DNA from: Pseudomonas protegens CHA0
GTDB taxonomy: Bacteria; Pseudomonadota; Gammaproteobacteria; Pseudomonadales; Pseudomonadaceae
Direction of reading: 5' to 3'
Assembly (NCBI RefSeq): GCF_000397205.1
Contig: NC_021237.1
Location: 3,597,001-3,661,000 of the forward strand
DNA length: 64,000 nt
The position numbers and the translations under genes were made by a program. The notes below the pieces were generated by a model that did no database searches, was not told the origin of the DNA, and saw nothing but the letters and a program-made list of their open reading frames with translations. Every line of letters begins with the position of its first letter. Position 1 is the stretch's first letter. Shown here one piece after another: positions 56,473-64,000 of the stretch.

Positions 56473-57383
56473 GCAGCATCAAGCTAACCCCACTGGAGCC
56501 CACCAGTGGCGGCGTGGAAGAAATCAGCGCCTTGTTGCTGCCGGACCTGCGCCAGCACTTCAGCCGGCGCGCAGCGCGCCTGCGGCAACTGGCCGAAGGT
56601 CACGAGCAGGCCGACTACCTGCGGTTTGCCGCGCGGGTGGCCGAGGCGCAACAGGCGATATTCGAGCGTTCGCCGGTGGCGGCCGAGGAGTTGCAGGCGC
56701 TGGTGGCGCGGATCGGTGATGGCGCGCCGCTGGATGTGCAGCGCCTGCCGCGCTCGGCCTATTGGCAAGCGGCCCTTGAGCAACTGATCGAGCACCTGCG
56801 CAGGGACGCCAGCGCCCCGCTGACCAAGGCCCTGGACGCCATCGGCGGCATGCCCGCCGAGCAGCGTGAAGCCTGTGCCGAGCAGTTGCTGCTGGGGCAT
56901 TACCTTCAGGTAGACAGCGGCCAGGCGCTGTTTTTCTGGGCGGCCCTGAGCCTGTATTTCAGCCAACTGGCCAGCGCCCTGCCGGTGACTGCCCAGGCCC
57001 AGGTGGGAGAACAGCGCCAGCATTGCCCGGTGTGCTGCAGCGCGCCGGTGGCCAGCGTGATCCTCAGCGGCAAGCGCGCCGGCCTGCGTTACCTGCACTG
57101 CGGATTATGCGAGAGCCGCTGGCACATGGTGCGAGCAAAATGCAGCAACTGCGAAGGCACCGGCCAACTGCACTACTGGTCGCTGGAGCACCAGGACAGC
57201 GCGGTCAAGGCCGAGAGCTGTGGAGACTGCCAGAGCTACCTGAAGGTGTTCTATTACCCACACGATCAGAGGCTGGAGCCGGTGGCCGACGATCTCGCGT
57301 CCTTGGCCCTGGATGCCGGGCTTGAGGCTGAAGGCTTCGCGCGAAGCAGCATCAACCCGTTCCTGTTTCCCGGCCAGGCATGA
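56469..57383 (+). CDS. fdhE: FdhE, formate dehydrogenase assembly factor
   Basis: 304 residues. A helical N-terminal half is followed by two rubredoxin-like zinc/iron knuckles with CPVC, CGLC, CSNC and CGDC pairs, as in E. coli FdhE, a cytoplasmic factor needed for formate dehydrogenase maturation. ATG overlaps the fdnI stop by 4 bases, so the four genes form one coupled operon. Confidence 0.94.
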   Translation: MSSIKLTPLEPTSGGVEEISALLLPDLRQHFSRRAARLRQLAEGHEQADYLRFAARVAEAQQAIFERSPVAAEELQALVARIGDGAPLDVQRLPRSAYWQAALEQLIEHLRRDASAPLTKALDAIGGMPAEQREACAEQLLLGHYLQVDSGQALFFWAALSLYFSQLASALPVTAQAQVGEQRQHCPVCCSAPVASVILSGKRAGLRYLHCGLCESRWHMVRAKCSNCEGTGQLHYWSLEHQDSAVKAESCGDCQSYLKVFYYPHDQRLEPVADDLASLALDAGLEAEGFARSSINPFLFPGQA

Positions 57384-57501
57384 CGTCTGGCGGCCCGAGA
57401 AATCCACCGAAGCGGCTAGCTCGAAGGTCTGCGCTGCCCCAGCCCCAGGCTGGACAGCAACTGATATCGGAGGAATCGGTGATCCCAGCACCCAAAAGCC
57501 T

Positions 57502-57576
57502 CGTAGAAATGGGCTTGCCAACGAAAGCACCCGGGCGTCGAAAGGCCCTTTTCGCGGGCCAGTCGACTCCGGTAGC
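57502..57576. repeat. Decayed REP doublet
   Basis: GTAGAAATGGGCTTGCCAAC (from 57503) and, inverted, CGCGGGCCAGTCGACTCCGG (within 57546-57575) resemble the REP core at most positions but carry several changes, so this is an old copy. Confidence 0.5.
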
Positions 57577-57676
57577 ACCGGCCAATGTTGCGTCAGCCGC
57601 AATAACTAATTGCACGCCAGGGAATTGATAGCAGCCTAACGAAAGGTGCATGCTAGAGGGCTTGCTTGGCGCTTAT

Positions 57677-57700
57677 ATCATTCCGAATGATAGTTACCTT
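57677..57700 (+). promoter_or_regulatory. MexT-box-like site upstream of mexE
   Basis: ATCA-N5-AATGAT-N4-ACCTT follows the spacing of the recalled MexT consensus (ATCA-N5-GTCGAT-N4-ACYAT). It ends 74 bases before the mexE ATG, nearly the same distance as the mexS copy from its gene. Confidence 0.65.
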
Positions 57701-57774
57701 CGCTTCATTCGATTCGTGAGATACAACCCTGCCGAGCATCATCCGCCCATCTCAAATACAGTGGCGGATGCACC

Positions 57775-59022
57775 ATGGACCAGTCAGTCAAACTCCTACG
57801 TTTTCCACTCGCCGTTCTCGCCGTGCTGGTGATGAGCGCGTGCGGCAAAGCCCCTGAGACCGCCTCCGCCCCGCCCGCTGCCAAAGTCAGCGTGGCCAAG
57901 GTACTGGAACAGCCGGTCAACGAATGGGATGAATTCACCGGGCGCCTGGAAGCCCCGGAAACCGTGGAGATCCGACCTCGGGTCTCGGGCCAGATCGATC
58001 AGGTGGCCTTCACCGAAGGCGCCCTGGTGAAGAAAGGCGACCTGCTGTTCCAGATCGACCCACGGCCTTTCCAGGCTGAAGTACGCCGCCTCGAAGCCCA
58101 GCTGCAACAGGCTCGGGCCACCGCGACCCGCAGTGCCAACGAAGCCCAGCGCGGCCAGCGCCTGCTGACCAGCAACGCGATTTCCGCCGAGCTGGCCGAC
58201 ACCCGCACCAGCGCCGCCCAGGAAGCCCGGGCCGGGGTCGATGCGATCCAGGCCCAGTTGGACGTGGCCAAGCTCAACCTGAGTTTCACCCGGGTGGTGG
58301 CGCCCATCAGCGGCCGGGTCAGCCGCGCGCAGATCACCGCCGGCAACCTGGTGACCGCCGATGTCACCCCGCTCACCAGCCTGGTCTCCACCGACAAGGT
58401 CTACGCCTACTTCGACGCCGACGAGCGCGTGTACCTCAAGTACACCCAGCTCGCCCGCCAGGGCCAGCGCGGCCAGACCACCCCGGTGTACCTGGGCCTG
58501 TCCAATGAAGAAGGCCACCCGCACCTGGGGCAGATGAACTTCGTCGACAACCAGGTCAACCCCAAGACCGGCACCATCCGTGGCCGCGCGGTGTTCGACA
58601 ACAGCGACGGCAGCTACACCCCGGGCCTCTATGCGCGCCTGAAACTGGTGGGCAGTGGCACCTACTCGGCGATGCTGATCAACGACGAAGCCGTGGGCAC
58701 CGACCTGGGCAAGAAGTTCGTGCTGGTGATGGACGCCGACAACAAACCGGCCTACCGCGCCGTGGAACTGGGGCCGAAGATCGAAGGCCTGCGCATCGTG
58801 CGCAACGGTCTGAGCAAGGACGACACCATCATCGTCAAGGGCTTGCAGCGGGCACGTCCCGGCGCACCGGTCACGCCTGAAGTGATCCCCATGGCCAGCA
58901 AGGAAACCCTCGCCGCCCTGGCCCAACAACGCCAAGCACTGGAAGCCAGCAACCTGCCGCAGGTCACCCCTGCCAAGGCGGCTCCGGCTGTGAAACTCGC
59001 CGCTGCGACACCGCGCGGTTAA
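57775..59022 (+). CDS. mexE: MexE, RND efflux membrane fusion lipoprotein
   Basis: 415 residues, one more than P. aeruginosa MexE. A lipoprotein signal ends in VMSAC (acylated Cys about 23). A biotinyl-lipoyl domain (VEIRPRVSGQIDQVAFTEGALVKKGD), a coiled-coil hairpin (LEAQLQQARATATRSANEAQRG) and HlyD-type barrels follow. It joins MexF to OprN for export of chloramphenicol, fluoroquinolones and quinolone precursors. A weak GCGGA ribosome site precedes ATG. Confidence 0.95.
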   Translation: MDQSVKLLRFPLAVLAVLVMSACGKAPETASAPPAAKVSVAKVLEQPVNEWDEFTGRLEAPETVEIRPRVSGQIDQVAFTEGALVKKGDLLFQIDPRPFQAEVRRLEAQLQQARATATRSANEAQRGQRLLTSNAISAELADTRTSAAQEARAGVDAIQAQLDVAKLNLSFTRVVAPISGRVSRAQITAGNLVTADVTPLTSLVSTDKVYAYFDADERVYLKYTQLARQGQRGQTTPVYLGLSNEEGHPHLGQMNFVDNQVNPKTGTIRGRAVFDNSDGSYTPGLYARLKLVGSGTYSAMLINDEAVGTDLGKKFVLVMDADNKPAYRAVELGPKIEGLRIVRNGLSKDDTIIVKGLQRARPGAPVTPEVIPMASKETLAALAQQRQALEASNLPQVTPAKAAPAVKLAAATPRG

Positions 59023-59037
59023 GGGACGACTCTCAAG

Positions 59038-62000
59038 ATGAATTTTTCCCAGTTCTTCATTTCAAGGCCGATCTTCGCCGCGGTGCTGTCGCTGCTGATC
59101 CTGATCGCCGGCGCCATCTCGCTGTTCCAGTTGCCCATCAGCGAATACCCGGAAGTGGTGCCGCCCACCGTGGTGGTGCGCGCCAACTTCCCGGGGGCCA
59201 ACCCGAAAGTCATCGGTGAAACCGTGGCCGCGCCCCTGGAACAGGCGATCACCGGGGTCGAGAACATGCTCTACATGTCCTCGCAATCCACCGCTGACGG
59301 CAAGATCACCCTGACCATCACCTTCGCCCTGGGCACCGACCTGGACAACGCCCAGGTGCAGGTACAGAACCGCGTGACCCGTACCCAGCCCAAGCTGCCC
59401 GAAGAAGTGACGCGCATCGGTATTACCGTGGACAAGGCCTCTCCGGACCTGACCATGGTGGTCCACCTGACCTCGCCGGACAAACGCTACGACATGCTCT
59501 ACCTGTCCAACTACGCCCTGCTCAACATCAAGGATGAGCTGGCGCGCCTGGGTGGCGTGGGGGATGTGCAGCTGTTCGGCATGGGCGACTACTCGCTGCG
59601 GGTCTGGCTGGATCCGAACAAGACCGCTTCGCGCAACCTGACCGCCACCGACGTGGTCACCGCCATTCGTGAGCAGAACCGCCAGGTCGCCGCCGGTGCC
59701 CTGGGCGCGCCGCCTGCGCCCACCGCCACCAGCTTCCAGCTATCGGTCAACACCCAGGGCCGCCTGGTCACCGAGGAAGAGTTCGAGAACATCATCATCC
59801 GCTCCGGTGAGGACGGTGAGATCACCCGCCTGAAGGACATCGCCCGCATCGAGCTGGGGTCGAGCCAGTACGCTTTGCGTTCCCTGCTCAACAACCAGCC
59901 GGCGGTGGCGATCCCGATCTTCCAGCGCCCGGGCTCCAACGCCATCGAGATCTCCAATGAAGTGCGGGCCAAGATGGCCGAACTCAAGCAGAGCTTCCCG
60001 CAAGGCATGGACTTCAGCATCGTCTACGACCCGACCATCTTCGTCCGCGGCTCCATCGAAGCGGTGGTGCACACCCTGTTCGAAGCCCTGATCCTGGTAG
60101 TGCTGGTGGTGATCCTGTTCCTGCAGACCTGGCGTGCCTCGATCATCCCGCTGGTGGCCGTACCGGTGTCGCTGATCGGCACCTTCGCGGTGATGCACCT
60201 GTTCGGTTTCTCGCTCAATGCCCTGTCGCTGTTCGGCCTGGTGCTGGCCATCGGCATCGTGGTGGACGACGCCATCGTGGTGGTGGAGAACGTCGAACGT
60301 AACATCGGCCTGGGCCTGAACCCGGTGGAAGCCACCAAGCGTGCCATGCGTGAAGTGACCGGCCCGATCATCGCCACCGCCCTGGTGCTGTGTGCGGTGT
60401 TCGTACCGGCGGCCTTCATCAGTGGCCTGACCGGGCAGTTCTACAAGCAGTTCGCCCTGACCATCGCCATCTCCACGGTGATCTCGGCCTTCAACTCCCT
60501 GACCCTGTCGCCGGCCCTGGCCGCGGTACTGCTCAAGGAACACCATGCGCCCAAGGACCGCTTCTCGAAGATCCTCGACAAGCTGCTGGGGGGCTGGCTG
60601 TTCAAACCCTTCAACCGCTTCTTCGATCGCGCCAGCCATGGTTATGTCGGCACCGTACGCCGGGTCATCCGCGGCAGCGGCATCGCCCTGTTCCTCTATG
60701 CAGGCCTGATGGTGCTGACCTGGTTCGGCTTCGCCCACACCCCGACCGGTTTCGTCCCGGCCCAGGACAAGCAGTACCTGGTGGCCTTCGCCCAACTGCC
60801 GGACGCCGCCAGCCTGGACCGCACCGAAGACGTGATCAAGCGCATGTCCGACATCGCCCTGAAGCAGCCCGGCGTGGAAAGTGCGGTGGCCTTCCCTGGC
60901 CTTTCGATCAACGGCTTCACCAACAGCCCGAACAACGGCATCGTCTTCGTCACCTTGAAGCCCTTCGATGAGCGCAAGGACCCGAGCATGTCCGCCGGTG
61001 CCATCGCCGGTGCCCTGAACGGCAAGTACGCGGATATCCAGGACGCCTACATGGCGATCTTCCCACCGCCGCCGGTACAGGGCCTGGGAACCATCGGCGG
61101 CTTCCGCCTGCAGGTGGAGGACCGCAGCGGCCTGGGCTACGACGAGCTGTACAAGGAAGTGCAGAACGTCATCACCAAGAGCCGCAGCGTGCCGGAACTG
61201 GCCGGGCTGTTCACCAGCTACCAGGTCAACGTGCCCCAGGTGGATGCTGCCATCGACCGGGAAAAGGCCAAGACCCACGGCGTGGCGATCTCCGACATCT
61301 TCGACACCCTGCAGATCTACCTGGGTTCGCTGTATGCCAACGACTTCAACCGCTTTGGCCGCACCTACCAGGTCAACGTCCAGGCCGAGCAGCAGTTCCG
61401 TCTCGAGCCCGAGCAGATCGGCCAGCTGAAAGTGCGCAACAACAAGGGCGAGATGATCCCCCTGGCGACCTTCATCAAGGTCAGCGACACCGCAGGTCCC
61501 GACCGCGTGATGCACTACAACGGCTTCGTCACCGCGGAAATCAACGGCGCAGCGGCCCCGGGCTACAGCTCCGGGCAAGCGGAAGCGGCGATCGAGAAAC
61601 TGCTCAAGGAAGAACTGCCCAACGGCATGACCTACGAATGGACCGAGCTGACCTACCAGCAGATCCTGGCCGGTAACACCGCGCTGTTCGTCTTCCCGCT
61701 CTGCGTGCTGCTGGCCTTCCTGGTGCTGGCCGCTCAGTACGAAAGCTGGAGCCTGCCACTGGCGGTGATCCTGATCGTGCCCATGACCCTGCTGTCGGCC
61801 ATTACCGGGGTGATCGTCTCCGGGGGCGACAACAACATCTTCACCCAGATCGGCCTGATCGTTCTGGTGGGCCTGGCCTGCAAGAACGCGATCCTGATCG
61901 TCGAGTTTGCCAAGGACAAGCAAGAGGAAGGCCTCGACCCGCTGGCCGCGGTGCTGGAAGCCTGCCGCCTGCGTCTGCGGCCGATCCTGATGACCTCCTT

Positions 62001-62217
62001 CGCCTTCATCATGGGCGTGGTGCCCCTGGTGATCTCCAGCGGCGCCGGTGCGGAAATGCGTCATGCCATGGGTGTCGCGGTGTTCTCCGGGATGCTCGGG
62101 GTGACCTTCTTCGGCCTGCTGCTGACTCCGGTGTTCTATGTACTGATCCGCAACTACGTGGAGCGCAGCGAGGCGCGCAAAGCCGCCCGTGCTCTGCAAC
62201 TGGAGGCGCAACAATGA
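59038..62217 (+). CDS. mexF: MexF, RND efflux pump
   Basis: 1059 residues with 12 membrane helices and two large periplasmic loops, the HAE1 RND layout. The proton-relay acidic pair lies in GIVVDDAIVVVENVERN. N-terminal FFISRPIFAAVLSLLILIAG and the sequence around it match MexF. It forms the inner-membrane drug:proton antiporter with MexE and OprN. It follows mexE by 15 bp and overlaps oprN by 4 bases. Confidence 0.97.
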   Translation: MNFSQFFISRPIFAAVLSLLILIAGAISLFQLPISEYPEVVPPTVVVRANFPGANPKVIGETVAAPLEQAITGVENMLYMSSQSTADGKITLTITFALGTDLDNAQVQVQNRVTRTQPKLPEEVTRIGITVDKASPDLTMVVHLTSPDKRYDMLYLSNYALLNIKDELARLGGVGDVQLFGMGDYSLRVWLDPNKTASRNLTATDVVTAIREQNRQVAAGALGAPPAPTATSFQLSVNTQGRLVTEEEFENIIIRSGEDGEITRLKDIARIELGSSQYALRSLLNNQPAVAIPIFQRPGSNAIEISNEVRAKMAELKQSFPQGMDFSIVYDPTIFVRGSIEAVVHTLFEALILVVLVVILFLQTWRASIIPLVAVPVSLIGTFAVMHLFGFSLNALSLFGLVLAIGIVVDDAIVVVENVERNIGLGLNPVEATKRAMREVTGPIIATALVLCAVFVPAAFISGLTGQFYKQFALTIAISTVISAFNSLTLSPALAAVLLKEHHAPKDRFSKILDKLLGGWLFKPFNRFFDRASHGYVGTVRRVIRGSGIALFLYAGLMVLTWFGFAHTPTGFVPAQDKQYLVAFAQLPDAASLDRTEDVIKRMSDIALKQPGVESAVAFPGLSINGFTNSPNNGIVFVTLKPFDERKDPSMSAGAIAGALNGKYADIQDAYMAIFPPPPVQGLGTIGGFRLQVEDRSGLGYDELYKEVQNVITKSRSVPELAGLFTSYQVNVPQVDAAIDREKAKTHGVAISDIFDTLQIYLGSLYANDFNRFGRTYQVNVQAEQQFRLEPEQIGQLKVRNNKGEMIPLATFIKVSDTAGPDRVMHYNGFVTAEINGAAAPGYSSGQAEAAIEKLLKEELPNGMTYEWTELTYQQILAGNTALFVFPLCVLLAFLVLAAQYESWSLPLAVILIVPMTLLSAITGVIVSGGDNNIFTQIGLIVLVGLACKNAILIVEFAKDKQEEGLDPLAAVLEACRLRLRPILMTSFAFIMGVVPLVISSGAGAEMRHAMGVAVFSGMLGVTFFGLLLTPVFYVLIRNYVERSEARKAARALQLEAQQ

Positions 62218-63635
62218 GTTCCAAAGTCTTCCTGCCGAGCCTGCTGGTGCTGGCCCTGAGTGCCTGCGCCGTCGGTCCGGACTACCAGACTCCAACCACC
62301 GAGGCGGCGCACATCAGCGCCGCCACCGATGGCGCTGCGGGCCAGAAGAACTTCGACCGCGCACGCTTCGAAGGCATCTGGTGGCAGCAGTTCGATGACC
62401 CGACTCTCAACCAGCTGGTGAGCAAATCGTTGCAGGGCAACCGTGAACTGCGGGTGGCCTTCGCCCGCCTGCGGGCCGCCCGGGCGATTCGCGATGACGC
62501 CAGCAATGACGCCATGCCCACCATCACCAGCCGCGCCAGCAGCGACCTGGCCAAGGGGCAGATCCCCGGCCAGACCACCAAGCGAGTGAACAGCGAGCGC
62601 TACGACCTGGGCCTGGACATGGCCTGGGAGCTGGACCTGTTCGGCCGCATCCAGCGCAACCTGGAAGCCACCGACGCCGACCAGCAGGCCGCCGAGGCCG
62701 ACCTCTACCAACTGCAGGTGACCATGATCGCCGAGCTGGTGGACGCCTACGGCCAGTTGCGCGGCGCACAGCTGCGGGAAAAGATCGCCCTGGCCAACCT
62801 GGACAACCAGCAGGAGTCGCGCAAGATCACCGAAAGCCTGCGCGACGCCGGGGTCGGCGACCAGCTCGATGTGGTCCGCGCCGACGCCCGCCTGGCTTCG
62901 GTGGAAGCCAGCGTGCCGCAGTTGCAGGCCGAGCAGACCCGCCAGCGCAACCGCATCGCCACCCTGCTGGGTGAACGCCCGGACAAGCTCAGCGTCGACC
63001 TGTCGCCGGCGCAGCTGCCGGCCATTGCCAAGGCCCTGCCGATTGGCGACCCGGGCGAGCTGCTGCAACGCCGGCCGGACATTCTCAGCGCCGAACGCAA
63101 GCTGGCAGCGGCCACCGCGCGCATCGGCGTGGCCAAGGCCGACCTGTTCCCACGGGTCAGCCTCAGCGGCTTCCTCGGCTTCACTGCCGGGCGCGGTTCG
63201 CAGATCGGCTCCTCGGCGGCCAATGCCTGGGCCCTGGGCCCGAGCATCACCTGGGCGGCCTTCGACCTGGGCAGTGTGCGAGCCCGCCTGCGCGGCGCCG
63301 ACGCCAATGCCGACGGCGCCCTGGCCAGCTACGAGCAGCAGGTGCTGCTGGCCCTGGAGGAATCGGAAAACGCCTTCAGCGACTACGGCAAGCGCCAGCA
63401 ACGGCTGATCTCCCTGATTCGCCAGAGCGAATCCAGCCGCGCCGCCGCGGACCTGGCCGAGATCCGCTACCGCGAAGGCACCGTGGACTTCCTGGTGCTG
63501 CTCGATGCCCAGCGTGAACGCCTGGCCGCCGAAGACTCCCAGGCCCAGGCCGAAGTCGACCTGTACCGCGGCATCGTCGCCATCTACAAGGCCCTGGGTG
63601 GTGGCTGGCAACCGGAGACGGTAGCCAGCAAGTAA
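62214..63635 (+). CDS. oprN: OprN, outer membrane efflux lipoprotein
   Basis: 473 residues; a lipoprotein signal ends in LALSACAVGPDYQ, as in the NodT/OprM family, followed by two OEP domains (IWWQQFDDPTLNQLVSKSLQGN; QRRPDILSAERKLAAATARIG in part). It forms the outer membrane channel of MexEF-OprN. Its ATG overlaps the mexF stop (ATGA). Confidence 0.96.
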   Translation: MSSKVFLPSLLVLALSACAVGPDYQTPTTEAAHISAATDGAAGQKNFDRARFEGIWWQQFDDPTLNQLVSKSLQGNRELRVAFARLRAARAIRDDASNDAMPTITSRASSDLAKGQIPGQTTKRVNSERYDLGLDMAWELDLFGRIQRNLEATDADQQAAEADLYQLQVTMIAELVDAYGQLRGAQLREKIALANLDNQQESRKITESLRDAGVGDQLDVVRADARLASVEASVPQLQAEQTRQRNRIATLLGERPDKLSVDLSPAQLPAIAKALPIGDPGELLQRRPDILSAERKLAAATARIGVAKADLFPRVSLSGFLGFTAGRGSQIGSSAANAWALGPSITWAAFDLGSVRARLRGADANADGALASYEQQVLLALEESENAFSDYGKRQQRLISLIRQSESSRAAADLAEIRYREGTVDFLVLLDAQRERLAAEDSQAQAEVDLYRGIVAIYKALGGGWQPETVASK

Positions 63636-63682
63636 GGATTTGCAACGAGCTCCTTTGGTTGGCCGCAACCAACCAATGTTTG

Positions 63683-63717
63683 GCCCCGTGGATCATTCGG
63701 TCGCGGGGCTTTTTTTT
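63683..63717 (+). terminator. Rho-independent terminator after oprN
   Basis: The stem GCCCCG (63683-63688) / CGGGGC (63704-63709) is followed by eight T (63710-63717), 47 bases after the oprN stop. Confidence 0.85.
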
Positions 63718-63731
63718 GCCCGGCTCAAGGG

Positions 63732-63825
63732 TCTCTTCGCCGGCAAGCCGGCTCCTAAAAGAGCCCGCGCAACGCATGGCCCCGAATACATGGCCCCGGT
63801 AGGAGCTGGCTTGCCAGCGAAGGCG
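63732..63825. repeat. Inverted pair of REP elements downstream of oprN
   Basis: An inverted core, CTCTTCGCCGGCAAGCCGGC (63732-63756), and a direct core, GTAGGAGCTGGCTTGCCAGC (63799-63825), form a REP doublet in the gap between oprN and the next gene. Confidence 0.8.
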
Positions 63826-63958
63826 CCCGCCAGAACACCGCCCACCCCAAGCCCGTTGATAGAGGCCGTCGATCATGTGGTTGGCCATTGCGATTGGACA
63901 GCCCCACAGCGCGCTCCTACTCTTCACTCGCCGCGTAATCGCCCTGGCCTCCGCCCCC

Positions 63959-64000
63959 ATGATTGTCCGCCCCAAGCCGAACCTGATCGGCATCCTCTTC
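63959..64000 (+). CDS. Possible bestrophin-family membrane protein, start only
   Basis: An open frame runs off the right end. From ATG 63959 it reads MIVRPKPNLIGILF, which resembles the start of bacterial bestrophin-like (UPF0187) chloride-channel proteins. Only 14 codons are present and the frame is also open from ATG 63875, so both start and identity are tentative. Confidence 0.4.
   Translation, partial: MIVRPKPNLIGILF

Larger units (their letters stand above)
57384..57774. other. Intergenic region between fdhE and mexE
   Basis: No gene is seen in these 391 bp. The left part holds a decayed REP doublet (57502-57576), the right part is more AT-rich and contains a MexT-box-like site (57677-57700) and the mexE promoter. 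No classical terminator follows fdhE. Confidence 0.6.

Noticed and set aside
59740..62295. Long minus-strand ORF opposite mexF
   Set aside because: It is a shadow of the RND pump gene, rich in His, Gln and Asp, with no motif.

Overview
The window is GC-rich, densely coded DNA from a fluorescent-group Pseudomonas, most likely close to P. protegens or P. chlororaphis. The evidence is the apr / polyurethanase / serine-protease exoenzyme cluster, a mexS-mexT and mexEF-oprN efflux locus, Pseudomonas-type REP elements (core GTAGGAGC...GCCAGCGAAGGCG) in several intergenic gaps, and Pseudomonas-specific small families such as DUF1652. No tRNA, rRNA, prophage, insertion sequence or CRISPR array was seen.

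Layout. 0-3 kb: the 3' part of a hybrid sensor kinase, an RcsB-like response regulator and a small TIGR03067-type protein. 3-7 kb, minus strand: a FAN1-type VRR-NUC nuclease overlapping a DinG/XPD-like helicase that carries an N-terminal PD-(D/E)XK nuclease domain, a likely DNA repair pair. 7.2-7.8 kb: a small lipoprotein and a secreted protein of unknown function. 8.0-24.6 kb, minus strand: a secretion island read as aprA, aprI, aprD, aprE, aprF, pueB, pspA, pspB, pueA. The type I exporter AprDEF should secrete the RTX metalloprotease AprA and the two RTX lipases/polyurethanases. The two subtilisin-like proteases are autotransporters and export themselves. The aprA leader carries strong RsmA/RsmE-type sites, which fits Gac/Rsm control.

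24.9-28.4 kb: a DmpA-like P1 aminopeptidase and an APC permease, divergent from a LuxR-type regulator. 28.5-43.2 kb: an amine-catabolism region. One part is a FeaB-like phenylacetaldehyde dehydrogenase, an APC permease, a DUF3156 protein and a FeaR-like regulator, divergent from a class III transaminase. The second part is a LuxR regulator, a MoaF-like protein, a second class III aminotransferase and an SDR dehydrogenase. The third part is an AraC regulator with a SnoaL-like N-terminus, a PuuB-like FAD oxidase, a cupin and an orphan polyamine-binding protein. 43.4-49 kb: a DUF1652 protein, a UvrD-type helicase, a pirin and phosphoglucomutase.

49.1-63.7 kb: mexS and mexT (divergent), then fdnG-fdnH-fdnI-fdhE (a respiratory formate dehydrogenase in the Cys rather than Sec form, with a perfect ANR/FNR box upstream), then mexE-mexF-oprN. 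In P. aeruginosa mexT lies directly beside mexE, so here the formate dehydrogenase operon separates the regulator from its target. Two MexT-box-like sites with the same internal spacing lie about 75 bp upstream of mexS and of mexE, suggesting that co-regulation is kept. At the right edge the first codons of a possible bestrophin-family gene are visible.
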